This document shows, in pieces, positions 43,935-63,860 of a stretch of 64,000 bases of DNA; the stretch's first letter is position 1; the number at the start of each line of letters is the position of its first letter. Both the position numbers and the translations under genes were made by a program. Source of the DNA: Kryptolebias marmoratus. Its lineage: Eukaryota; Chordata; Actinopteri; Cyprinodontiformes; Rivulidae. The notes beneath the pieces are model-generated. The model was not told where the DNA came from. It did not search any database and saw nothing but the letters and a program-made list of their open reading frames with translations. The stretch covers positions 17,867,970 to 17,931,969 of the forward strand of contig NC_051430.1 of assembly GCF_001649575.2 (NCBI RefSeq). The letters run 5' to 3'.

Positions 43935-43993
<59 letters not shown>

Positions 43994-45384
43994 ATATATC
44001 CAGGCAATCAGTCATACAACTTACCTGATAAATAATCTCTAAAACAATAAATAAACTAAGACACACAGCACAGAATTTGGCGTTACTGAGAGCATTAGTT
44101 AGTGAACTCTCTATAATCTTCACAAATTAAACTTTGGATTTAGTATTTATTATTGAAGAGACACGAAAAATAGAAATTCTGCACTTCATTAAACACAATG
44201 ATGATCCAAAGTTTGAATGTTTTCACAACTAACCACAGATTTGTGTTGGTATTAGGTCAAAAAAGTGTAATCAGTAAGACAGTTTGCAGCTGAATATAAA
44301 GGTTTATTATAGGTTTATAGAAGAGTACACTGCAGTATGTTCATCATGTTAGTTTTTAAGTTACCTGGATGACTTTTGCAGCTCCATCAGTCATGGCCAA
44401 AGGGCAGGTGTAGAGACCAGATGAGGGGCAATAAATGTACAACTTGCTCATCTGATAAACACGACTGGAACACAAAATGTATCCAAAAAAACAGGTTATT
44501 GAACTGAAAACATTTGAGCCAAATTTGAAAAAAAAATTTTTTTAAAGTGCAACAACCTCACCTCCACTCCCCAAATAATTTCTCATAAGCAATGGCAACC
44601 AGTCCTTCTTGTGCCGACAGGTCTTTCATGCGTTTCCAGGCCTCAGAGGTCACAATGTGGTCCACTCTCCGACCCCAGGGGTCAAAATGCACCAGGCGTG
44701 GAGGGTTGACCTCACACTCTCTGCCCCATGTGTCCACTTCTTTGACCATACGCTGTCCAAACGCACTCAAGTCTGAAAAAACTGCCTGTCAGCAATTAAA
44801 TACATAGAAAAATCAGTTTGGTTGTTAAAAGTTATCTGAAATTGAAGTCTTTTCAGCTGGAAAAAAAAACTGTGCTTGGGATGCAATTTTCTTTAAGACT
44901 AGGTATGTATTTTAGTTAGAAAATGAATTACTTGATGCTGTCAAGGCAGAACTAAAGATAAATAGATATCGCATAAACTAAGTCTACATTTAAAAAACAC
45001 AAGAATCATGCCCTCCGTCTTTATAGCTACTAAATTATTTTCCTCATGTATTACTGAAATGTCAGAAGCGTTATACTGTTGGGTAGATTCTGTTTGGTAT
45101 ACCTCCTCAGGCAGGTGTCTCCTGAGGTATCCTTTGAGCAAGGCATCCTCCAGAAATGGGTTCTTCAGGACTGGTTGGTCCTGAAAGAAAGAGCCTATCT
45201 TGGCTCTGCTGAACGATAGGTCACCTGCTGCTGCCTCCCAGAGTTGTTCTTCATCAGATTTTCTTGTGCCTGCTTCAGTTGCACTTGCTGTTCTGATGTG
45301 GACGAGTGGGCGGGAAACACCACGCCGCAACCTGCAGCAGCCGGCAGATACGCGTCTGCTCAGGAGGGCTGAATACACCGACAT
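39975..45384 (-). CDS. AidB-like acyl-CoA dehydrogenase family protein
   Basis: There are 14 exons, in transcription order: 45103-45384, 44562-44785, 44365-44464, 43812-43929, 43431-43573, 43164-43316, 41360-41454, 41177-41276, 40963-41103, 40791-40883, 40615-40722, 40344-40515, 40176-40242, 39975-40074. They join in phase to 631 aa. The N-terminus [20 protein letters not shown] is basic and looks like a mitochondrial presequence. Key blocks are [30 protein letters not shown] (FAD/substrate region), [53 protein letters not shown] and [17 protein letters not shown]. Their order and wording match bacterial AidB and its animal homologs such as nematode ACDH-11, rather than ACADM or ACAD9. E489 in WEGT sits at the usual catalytic-base position. 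The substrate is unknown. Exon 7 uses a GC donor and exon 4 has a (TG)n 3' splice site. No mammalian ortholog comes to mind. Confidence 0.9.
41455..43163. other. Large intron of the AidB-like gene
   Basis: This 1.7-kb intron lies between exons 6 and 7. Mixed AT-rich sequence; no supported feature. Confidence 0.6.
43932..43990. repeat. (CA)n microsatellite forming a splice acceptor tract
   Basis: About 24 CA units on the plus strand, which read as (TG)n on the minus strand directly in front of the acceptor of exon 4 of the AidB-like gene (exon begins at 43929). Confidence 0.92.
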
Positions 45385-46700
45385 GGCTTAGGATCTGCCT
45401 GCTGAATACAGGCAAGAGTCAATACAGTGATGTTACAGGAAGAACCCAGCAGGGATTGTTTACACTTTGTAAATCTGAAAATATTAATGCTTAGGAATAT
45501 CAGTTAAATATATGTTTTTGCTTAAAAACTAGTTTAGTAAACACAAGTTTGCTATTTTATTATTATTTACAAGTTTGAACACTTTGAGAGAGATTAAAAC
45601 ACAATAGATTTGTTTCCCAGACAGCTGCTGCCCCATGTATCTTACGTTACACAATCCAAATCAGAGAAAAGCGGGCTATTACAGAAAAGCACAAATCTAG
45701 TTTAGAAAGGTAAAATGATAGTAGTATGGTAACTATGGTTCTTATATTAACTTTGATTTTTATGTCATCGCTGACAGTATAGACAGAAGATATTCTATGT
45801 TTTCTTATTTTCTGCATTCAGTGCTGGAACTCATTTAACAAAAATGTACCTTTGTGCGCTGCCATTCATTATTACAATGAATAAAAGATGTTCTGGCATT
45901 AAAAATATGAAGCATTCAAGGTGTTATTTTGTCCCATTCTTCCTGCCTCCACACCATCAGATGTGCATAAATTCCACAAATTTGCTATTTGGGACAATTC
46001 TGTACTCAAAACTTCTCATATGTAGTTTTTTCTAAATCTAAAGGATGGCAGTATGTGTTGCTCAAAAGCCCTGTGTGCCTTTCTGCAATAATCAACATCA
46101 CCTCTGAATGAAGTTATCATAAAAGTCCAGTGAAGCTGCATTTGTGAAAAAGAGATACAAAATACTGTGTCTATAAGGTTAAAAAAAGAGAGTAAAAGTA
46201 CTATTTGTTTTGTTTAACCAGTTAGGTGTTAATAAAACAATATAATACCTATAATAGAAGTAAACAATACAAGTGGGTCAAAGTTCACTCGACTCTGTTT
46301 TAAAACAGATCATCACTACTCATTTGTACCACATTTTATTTAAAATGTAATCCATAATCTGGTAATTAAAACAGCTGACATTCAGACTGTTAGCTTATCT
46401 TTGTTGTGTATTTGGTGCTTTACAATTTGACAGTATTTTACACAGCAAGCAGCAAACACGACGAAGCGGTGTTTTTTAGAAGCAGTAGACGTCTTGGTTA
46501 AAGGCAGTGATTTCCAAAATGTTACTGATCTTTTCATTCACACTGAACCATTTCAAAGTCAAACTTTAAGGTTTTACAGATGTAAACAACGAGCAAACAA
46601 GCTTACCGGACGTTAGCTTAACTTCAACAGCGACACCTTCAAAATAAGAGTCCTCATTTCCGGTTACATGAACAACGCTGTTTAGCAGCATAAATGTCAG
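45385..46700. promoter_or_regulatory. Upstream region of the AidB-like gene with a probable leader exon
   Basis: The sequence just upstream of the start codon on the minus strand contains TTGCCTGTATTCAG, an acceptor, so the 5' leader is probably spliced. A donor-like CCG followed by GTAAGC at 46601-46606 could end the leader exon, and an ETS-type CCGGAAAT (minus strand) lies near 46654-46661. These assignments are inferred. Confidence 0.35.
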
Positions 46701-47346
46701 ATTGGTTGTCTTTGAGATGAATAAAGATAAGCATTTTAAAAATAGTAAATACACACACTAATGATGCTGTAGCATGATGTCAGGTAAACCTTCCAGGGTC
46801 TAAGTTCAACCTTTAAATTGCTCCTTTGATAGCTGCTGTAATGTGACTAAGATAAAGATTTATTTAAGAAGAACTAATAAATATCAAGCAGACAAATGTA
46901 ACAGCCCTCAAAGTAGGATTTGGGATAATTTTTGGATCCTTCCATGTATTTATGCAGTCCCAGCTCTGATAGATTACTGGTCAAATGAGCCAAATAATAA
47001 TAATAATAAAAAAACAATCAGAAATGCTAAATGTTTCATTACTTTTAGTTGTGATTTCATTCTACAGAAACAATGCAATCCTTATTCAATTAAAATAACT
47101 GCCTTTAATATTATTGGGATAATCTACAAAATATATCATCATGGATTGTTAAAAGATACATCACTAAGTTACACAATTCAAATAAAAGAATAATGCTCTG
47201 CAGGCATAAACAAATGTAATTCAATTTAATTTTATCATGAAAAAAAGGTTGGATTTCTAACTTTTATACATGGCTATAGATTCCCCACAATTCGTATATG
47301 ACAATGTACCAGATAGAAATATAAAAGTCAAGTGTTGCTGAACTGG
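46700..47346. other. AT-rich intergenic stretch
   Basis: No conserved coding sequence. An open frame at 46843-47193 is AT-driven, of biased composition and unlike any family I know. Confidence 0.55.
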
Positions 47347-47352
47347 TTTATT
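47347..47352 (-). terminator. Candidate polyadenylation signal of morc2
   Basis: AATAAA on the minus strand, about 830 bases after the morc2 stop codon. The sequence between them (47353-48178) has no coding content and is the presumed 3' UTR. Confidence 0.5.
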
Positions 47353-48178
47353 GTTTTAGGTAAAGATTTGTCAGAAATACAGAACAATTTGCTCCGATTA
47401 GAACAAGAGCGTAAGCATGCACCGTTGAATAAAACATTATGCCATGTTAAAATTTTCTTTCAAAAGAAACAACAAAGAAAAGGTACTAAATGATAATGAA
47501 CATACAGATTTACAAGAAGCAAGTTGGTTTTCCTCTCCCAAAAATAAACAACAGAACAAAACGGTCGTCTTGAAAGCAGAAGGGATCTGAAGGAACATTG
47601 ATACTGATAAAACCTGGCGAGTCCCTTGTGCTTGCACTGTGGCACCTCACACCTAAAGTTACAGATTAACTTGGTTTACAAACCAAAAATGGACAGATAC
47701 GGAGCAACACTGATGTTCTTTTAGTGTACAAAAATAAAAGTTACTGTTAAGATAAACAGCCCAAACCAGTTAAGTCCAAATATTAGGGGACTTGCAGTGT
47801 TGCAAAGTAAGAGTGTGTGATACTCACCTGATAGAGGACCAAATGAGAAATGTAGCTTATTACAATAGTTGAATATATAAAAAAAAAGTAAGCACACATT
47901 AACCTACATAAAATTACAAACTTAAATCGGGATTACGTTTTAAACAGATAAACATACAGTCTATGGGCATGTATATAAAAAAGACTAAAAGGAAAAACCA
48001 CAAGGCTAATCAACAAAGAAGAAACAAATCAAACTTTTGATATAATACGGGGAGAGACCGAGAAATGTAAGCATCCCCAAATATTCACAGCCCAGTGCAC
48101 ATAAACATGGGACCTTGTGGAGTTATCAGCAAGTGAAACTTCAACTTTTTAATGTCCATCTCCTCTTCCATGTCTTCT

Positions 48179-57640
<9,462 letters not shown>

Positions 57641-57735
57641 GGGCCCTCACAGTAAAGGTTCACTTCCTTCCTGGTCTTCTGTTTCGTCTTCTTCCTGACC
57701 AACAGTGAGTTCTACTCAAGAGCTTTCATCCTGTA
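57641..57735 (-). other. morc2: morc2 5' leader exon part with a short upstream ORF
   Basis: An acceptor (CCTTTTACAG) on the minus strand ends at about 57731, so the leader preceding the start codon is spliced. It contains an upstream ATG at 57727-57729 opening a five-codon frame that stops at 57712, about 70 bases before the morc2 start. Confidence 0.5.
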
Positions 57736-58600
57736 AAAGGAAGTCAAAAGAACTGTCACCAGTCTTGTGTGTTTGGCAGCATAGCGCCATATTTTATTAG
57801 CTGACAGCCAAGACATAACCTGGCATTAGCTGATATGGATGTCTAACATACATCACAAGAGGTACTTACGCTTTCATTTAAAAAAAGCCTCCCAGCAGGT
57901 GAAGATACGTCCAATGGATGCACCACGTGGGAGGCCTGTAGCACAACAAAATAATATGACTCCAACAAGGAGCGCCTTTCCGCGCAGTGCTGTCTGTTAG
58001 CACTTCACCTGTGTACCTTTCCCCCCGAAAGTCAGTTCCCACTTTGCCCGGATTTCTAAAAAAAGTAATGCTACATCATCTTTTACGCATGAACACACGA
58101 TGCAGACGTTAAACACATCATACAGCGATCGTAACTGATGTTCAACGTTAGGCTAATGTCAGTAGCTAATGGACGTTAGCATCTGATACAGAATGTTTAT
58201 GAGGCAACAACGTAAGCTTTAAGCTAACGTTAGCCAAACCAATAAATTCTGACAAAGTTCACAGGCCGTCGTCACGCGACAACGACTTTATAATATAGTA
58301 ATCATCCAAAAGAAGGATAAAGAGTTTGCAACATTACGTTGTCTTGTTTTTGGCTTAAAACAGTCTCACAGGCCGCGTAAAAATCCAGTCTGTTCGACGG
58401 TGAGTTTCCTCCGGAGCGCACTGCTTTGCACAAATCCCGCCTCTATTTTTCCACAATGAGCCAATAGGAGGGCACCATGACACGACTCTTTGCGATCATT
58501 GGACGAGGCGTCTTTCTACGTCAGCACGGTTGCATTCCGCTGCGCTAGAGCTCTCAGTGCACCTGAGAGCAGAAATGATAAAACAAAACCTACAACAGAT
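57736..58600. promoter_or_regulatory. Probable morc2 promoter region
   Basis: Upstream of the spliced leader there is a CACGTG at 57924-57929 and CpG-richer sequence around 58260-58560, with CCAAT at about 58463 (AGCCAATAGG). The transcription start is not visible. Beyond about 58560 the sequence becomes AT-rich and featureless. Confidence 0.4.
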
Positions 58601-59439
58601 CAGTCCGAAAGACACTAATAATTATTTTGTTCTTTAGTTCTCCCTCTATGTTTTTGTTTCTGTTTTCAAAACTCTTCAAAATATGGCAAAAATTAAACAA
58701 GATAAAATGAATGAAACGGAAAAAATACAAGACTGCTTTGTCATTAGTTTGCATAAACTTTGTCAATACATCGGTTTTTAACGTTGGTTTTATTGAAATG
58801 TTACCTTTTAAAAATTAGAAATTACAAATGACGTGTATCAAAACAGCTCCGAATGAGCCTTAAACACATTTTCCACAATTCTCAGCAAGAATTATTCCTT
58901 TCAAAGTATCTGCAACACTTTTTTTTTTTAATCAACACTCATGTTAGTGCAGAGCAGGAGGACATGAATACTGAAAGTAGAAGATATTACATCTGGTTTC
59001 AGTGAGTTAAGCATCTGGTAAACTAAACCTGCCAAGTACATCACAGCACATTTGGGTAAAACAAACTTTTGGAGCAAACAGCGACTTTGAGGTAATGTTC
59101 CCACTTGTTTCTTCTAAATTTACATTGTGAAAATTACAACTCGCCTTCAAGTATCTTTTAAGGAACATTTTGTATCAGAACCTTCAAGTTACTATGTCAT
59201 AGTTTAGGACAGAAAAAAGAAGAATTAAAAAGCCTGTAGAATATTCTTTAAACTCCTTTTAAAGCAAAAATGAGGCTTAATGCCAAAAATAAATACAAAT
59301 CCATATTGGCAAAAAAGAAACATTTACTAAAGGTCACAGACAATATTGACCCTGTACGTTTTGATAAACATTCACAAAATGTCCTCAGATTGTTCCCTTG
59401 ACTGCTGTGTATCCTTTATTATTCATCCAGCCGGGTTGT

Positions 59440-59690
59440 GTGATGCCCATCTCCAGCAGTCACCGTGTGAGAGGTGGGGGGGCACCCCGGACAGGTCTGT
59501 CACACACAGAGACAAACAACCATTCACACTCTCACACACACCTCAGGAGAATTATTTTAGAGTTACCAATTCACCTATCATGCTTGTTTTTGGTCTGTGG
59601 GAGGAAACCAGAGTAAACCCAAGCGTGCACGGAGAGAACGTGCAAACACCACCCAGAAAAACCAGGAAGCAATCTGCAAGCTTCTTGCTG
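59440..59690 (-). repeat. Middle part of a dispersed teleost retroposon
   Basis: The minus strand contains TCCTCCCACAGACC, AACAAGCATG, ATGGTTGTTTGTCTC and ACCTGTCCGGGGTG in the order of a common fish retroposon family that ends in ATGGATGG. The copy is truncated at both ends. Confidence 0.6.
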
Positions 59691-60004
59691 TGAGGCGACA
59701 TGATTTTGTTGTGAAGTATGAATCAAGCTTGAAAACTTCTGAAGCTATAAATACTCAGGTCTTCAAACCCATGCTGACATAACCACAGTCGTGCATGAAC
59801 ACATTTAACTAAGGGTGTTTATCAGTAGCGTTTAAATTTTCAGTGAACTTTGAACTTCACACGGCTGTTTTTAACTGATAAATCTGAACTGAGAACAGCT
59901 CACATGACATAATCAATCAGTATTTGAAAGGGCTTTATTAAGAATAAATGAGATTATCTCATTAAAAATGAAAGAAATATAAGCAAACTTATTGTAGAAT
60001 TTAG

Positions 60005-60135
60005 TTCAGCCCTGTGATGGATGTGTGACCTGTCCATGGTGTACCCCGTCTCGGACAATAAACACTGGAGATAGGTACCAGCTCTACCGCAACCCAGAAA
60101 GAAAAAATCGTATAAAGAAAATGGATGGATGGAAA
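60005..60135 (+). repeat. 3' end of the same retroposon family with ATGGATGG tail
   Basis: It starts with CAGCCCTGTGATGGATGTGT, continues with GACCTGTCCATGGTGTACCC and ends with AAAATGGATGGATGG. It is the 3' part of the family whose other parts are at 14690-14790 and 59440-59690. It probably lies in the 3' UTR of the TMEM gene on the opposite strand. Confidence 0.65.
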
Positions 60136-60459
60136 TTAGTTCAGAACTTTCAGATGATTAACTATGAACTAAACTTTTAACTGGTTCTTATAAAATGTTC
60201 TAGTTCTCATGAACTTGCACAACACGGGACATGACCCCGATACCGGGATGCATTTAAAAAAAGTTTAGGGAGTTCCTCCAAAGCCTTGGAAGGCATCATA
60301 TTGGTGTTTTCACAAAGTGAGCAGCAGTAACCAGTACTGCCTACAGCATAAACCGGTGCGTTGTTAAACTTGCTGGACACAGCTTTTAAAAAAGTGGCAC
60401 ATATCGCTTTCTTTCAGCCACCAGTTGATCTCTTCTCGGTATAGGATGATGAAAAGTGA

Positions 60460-62282
60460 TCAGCTGTCAGTCAGGGCCCCCTGTAAATACAGTAAAGCAT
60501 TAAAATGTAGATGAAACAATTCACACATTATCATAGTGTTTCATGTTAAAATAAACTGGGATGAATGCATTACCAAAAAACAACTACAAAAAAAACATTT
60601 TGTTGTTACAGTAACATTAGAAACTTACATTTTGGATGCCAAGTCCACTGTGGTATTTGTAGCGCGTGTTTGAATTTGTGAGACTTGCAGCTAAGCACAG
60701 CAATAAACAAACAGTGAGAAGCAACACACTGATCTCCATCAGATGTCGCACTGCCACACGTTTCTCTTTCTAAAGGACAAAAAGCACAAAATTACTGAAA
60801 TGCTTTTTTTGTTTTAAGCATCTGAATCATGGCTGTGACATTCCCATACCAGCGTTAACATGACTGTAAGTGAAGGGTCTTTTTTGAAGTTCAGCCGGTA
60901 GCAGGTCTGTGATGTTGCTTCCAGCTGTCCGCTTACCTCCACAGGGATGGTCGAAATATTTTTCCCTGATGCAGAGCACTTCGGAGGAAGCCTTTATTTA
61001 AACATACATGTTCACAAAAAATCTATAAATATTATTTAAAAAAAGCAAAAGATAATCATAAAACCCTTGAATTGACAGATATCTGTTTAAGGTTACTGAG
61101 CTGTTTATTAGTTTTTATCATTAAGGAGTAAAAATTACAAACTTTAAATAAATAAACTTACGGGGTTGTAGGCAGAATGTTTGTTGGAGCACTTATGGTG
61201 AGACAGTTACTGCCGTCAGAAACGATCTGAAGTGTGAAATTAACCATTTCTTTGTCTAGAAATTAAAACAAATACAGTGAGAATATATTTAGAACAACTT
61301 CATGTCATTTTAAAACAGTTAACTTAGAAAACCAACCTCCAAGATGAAGCTGGCTGGCTTCTATGTTAGCGAGTAAACCAATGTTTTTCAGCGAGCCACT
61401 CTGTGAAGATGTGGTCACAGACAGAGGAACGCTGAGATGCAGAACAGTGACAGAAGCAGGACTTATTGTTGAGTTAGCCGAAGTTGTTTTAGCTTTTTCC
61501 TGCTCCGTTAGCTGTTGAGGAAGTGAGGAGACTTGCTCAATTGATTGCGGATTTATTTTTTCACACAGGTGGAACTGTGTTAAGGAAGAGAGCACAACGT
61601 TCCAGTCCTGCAAGAAGAAAAAGAGAATGGGAATGTCAGTGTCAATAATTGTTAAAAAGATTAAGTTTCAGTTCAAGTCCACACATTAAAAAAGTAAAAA
61701 ATGAAAAGCATAGTTACAGGCAAACATCATGTTGAAAAATGAAAGAGTTGAAGCCGTTTTGGTCACAGCATTAAAATGTTATGTACAGTTTCATGCAATG
61801 CTGCAAAATGTCATGCTCAGAAAACATGCTGTTAATATCTGGGACTCAGAAATTACCAGATCACATTTTAGCTCAATATCTGTAAAACTACAGCCATTTT
61901 AGTGATGGCTAATGTTGATTAGCTGTGGCGGCCATCATCACTTGGAGCAATTATATAAACAAAAAACACATTACGTATTATATAAATGTATTTTCCTAAC
62001 ACCCGTTTTATGAGAGCTAATTGACGGTGCATACAGTAAGTGCATCAGTGTAGACATTCATGTTATCATAATTATTCTTTCACCATTCCAAACCTCACAA
62101 ATGTGTCTAAGATACAAACAGGTCCTTACCTTTTCTATGTCAGGATTAGGCAGGCTGTGAGTGTAACTGTAAGAGCCGAAGTAAATGAATGAGATGGAAA
62201 GAGTCAGGAGACACAGGAAAAATGTTGCCCCTGGAGGATTATGGGATACGTATTCTCTGAGGTTGGAGAGCAAGAAACTCAT
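60460..62282 (-). CDS. TMEM248/TMEM219-family transmembrane protein
   Basis: There are six exons, in order: 62130-62282, 61337-61607, 61162-61255, 60850-60991, 60629-60769 and 60460-60480. Phases join to 273 aa. The start MSFLLSNLREYVSHNPPGAT, followed by a hydrophobic segment (about 18-42) and LPNPDIEKDWNVVLSSL, matches the TMEM248/TMEM219 family pattern of an N-terminal anchor and a conserved DW motif. The long loop is Ser/Thr-rich with N-glycosylation sites (NST, NFT, NIS). A second membrane segment (about 232-252, SVLLLTVCLLLCLAASL) is followed by a short tail ending GALTDS. The topology suggests both ends in the cytosol and a lumenal or outer loop. TMEM219 is the reported IGFBP3 receptor; the function of this member is unknown. 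The start at 62282 follows a good acceptor, so an upstream in-frame ATG is intronic. Confidence 0.8.
61256..61336. other. Short intron of the TMEM gene
   Basis: A typical compact intron of 81 bases with GT-AG ends. Confidence 0.7.
61830..61945 (+). repeat. Fragment of the GCTGTGGCGGCCATC repeat family
   Basis: TTAGCTGTGGCGGCCATCAT near 61908-61935 is related to copies near 8400 (minus) and 54245 (plus). It lies in intron 1 of the TMEM gene. Confidence 0.45.
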
Positions 62283-63113
62283 TATTAGACTCCACGTACA
62301 GCTGGGATGTAGTAACCTGCAAACAGAAACGTATACAGCCACTTTACATTAGACAAATATATCATATCTTTATTTGGAAATCTGACTCAATAGGTTACGC
62401 AGGCAAGTTCCTATATGTCAGTAAATGCATCATCAAGGCATTAATGTTATGTGATAACAAAAACAAACGGTAAACATAATTTACAATCAGAAGAAACAGT
62501 TAAAGTTAGCCCCTAAAACAAATATGGTAGTTTAGTACAATATAGTATCATAATGTTCCAGCTAAAGACTGTGACAAATGTATTAAAAGCCTTTGTTACT
62601 TCAGAAGTTGTCTTTTTATTATGACCAGGGTTTTAACCTGGACCAGTTCGAAGCACAACTTCCAACAGAATAGGGACAAAAAGAGGAACCAAAAACAAGG
62701 TTTAGGGTTTAGAAGATAAAAAAGTCTGACTGTCACACGTGTTGTTGTCATTTTATTTCTAGCCTGTGCTTGATTTGTTGTCTTTACTATTTGAACTGAC
62801 AGGCTTTGTACTTTGGTATCTCTTACATGTCATTTTATTGCGCCAAAGGTAGTCTAATAACGACATATGTGTCTGCAAGATCTCATAACCTGTTAGCTTC
62901 AGCTAAACAGCTAAATGAAAGAACACTTTAAGTGGGCTTTGTGGTACGGTGCTCTTGTTGTATTACAGTATGTGACAGATACTTCACGAAGAAACCCACG
63001 TCAACTGTTTGTGTTCAGCTCAGAGACAGACGTGTAACTTGTAGGACAGCTAACAACACCTTACTGTCAGGACGAAGCTGCTAACGATGTAGCAAGGTGA
63101 GACAAATACATAC

Positions 63114-63285
63114 CTTAAAGCAATACTTTCCGAAATATGACGCCGGCTTTCCTGTAATACTGTTGAAAAGTAGAAAGTAGACTGTAAGTCCTCATTGAAC
63201 TGTCAAACTCAGCAGCGACGAGGTAACGCAAACAAAAGCACGATACTATTACCACTTTACGGCAGTGTGTTGCCATGACGACGAC
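63114..63285 (-). other. Probable 5' leader exon of the TMEM gene
   Basis: A donor (TTTAAG followed by GTATGT) at 63108-63113 ends an exon that pairs with the acceptor before the first coding exon. Its 5' limit is unknown and set here near the CLEAR-like site. Confidence 0.45.
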
Positions 63286-63289
63286 ATAA

Positions 63290-63299
63290 GTCACGTGAC
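63290..63299. promoter_or_regulatory. Perfect CLEAR (TFEB/TFE3) palindrome
   Basis: GTCACGTGAC is identical to the published CLEAR consensus bound by TFEB-family factors at lysosomal genes. It lies at the inferred 5' end of the TMEM gene. A perfect 10-mer is expected about 0.06 times by chance in 64 kb. Confidence 0.6.
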
Positions 63300-63860
63300 A
63301 GACTTGCCATTTCAATATATTCTGTTGGTTACAACGCGCGCATATAAATCTGTTTATTTAAAAAATATTCAAAGAAATAAAATTTCAATCTCATTTATTT
63401 AAAAATTACTCAAAATCAAAACATTGCAACATCAACGTTAGTATTTGATTTTTAAAATAGTACATATTTATTGAGTAAGCCTGCAAATTAAAAGGTTGTT
63501 GATTCACAAACCAGCCAAATTTAAATATATGTTGCTTGTGTAGCTTAAAAATTTAAGTCCCAAACCAGAAAAAAAAGAATTTAATTTGAAAAAGTTTAAA
63601 CATAAATCAAAAATAAATTCATAATGGATGCTCACAGCAAAAAGTTTTACTTCTTACTTGGTTGCCTCCGACTCAAAACTCTCATTTCTACTGTGTCTGA
63701 TCAAGCAAATAGTGTAACATTGCAATTCTGCAATAATTTTCAAGATTTAATTATTAAGACAATCAATAAACAGTGTTTAAAGTTTCCCTTTGTTAAAACC
63801 TCAGCAGGTGCAGCTGGTGTATTTTATAGCTGCAAAACCTTGTGCAGTCCAGCTTTGTGT
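63300..63860. other. Short intergenic spacer between plbd2 and the TMEM gene
   Basis: AT-rich sequence of about 560 bases holding the plbd2 3' UTR and the TMEM gene promoter. No polyadenylation signal is assigned. Confidence 0.5.

Noticed and set aside
46843..47193. A 116-codon plus-strand frame between morc2 and the AidB-like gene
   Set aside because: AT-driven composition with N/I/K runs, no recognised motif, no splice context and no neighbouring exon; most likely chance.
60931..60936. GTAAGC as the true end of TMEM exon 4
   Set aside because: The frame continues with family-like sequence to the donor at 60844-60849, so the longer exon is preferred; the site is kept as a possible alternative donor in the findings.
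62283..62342. Upstream in-frame ATG for the TMEM gene (MAVYVSVCR...)
   Set aside because: The frame crosses a clear acceptor (TTTGCAG) at about 62323, so this part is intronic; the family-like N-terminus begins at 62282.
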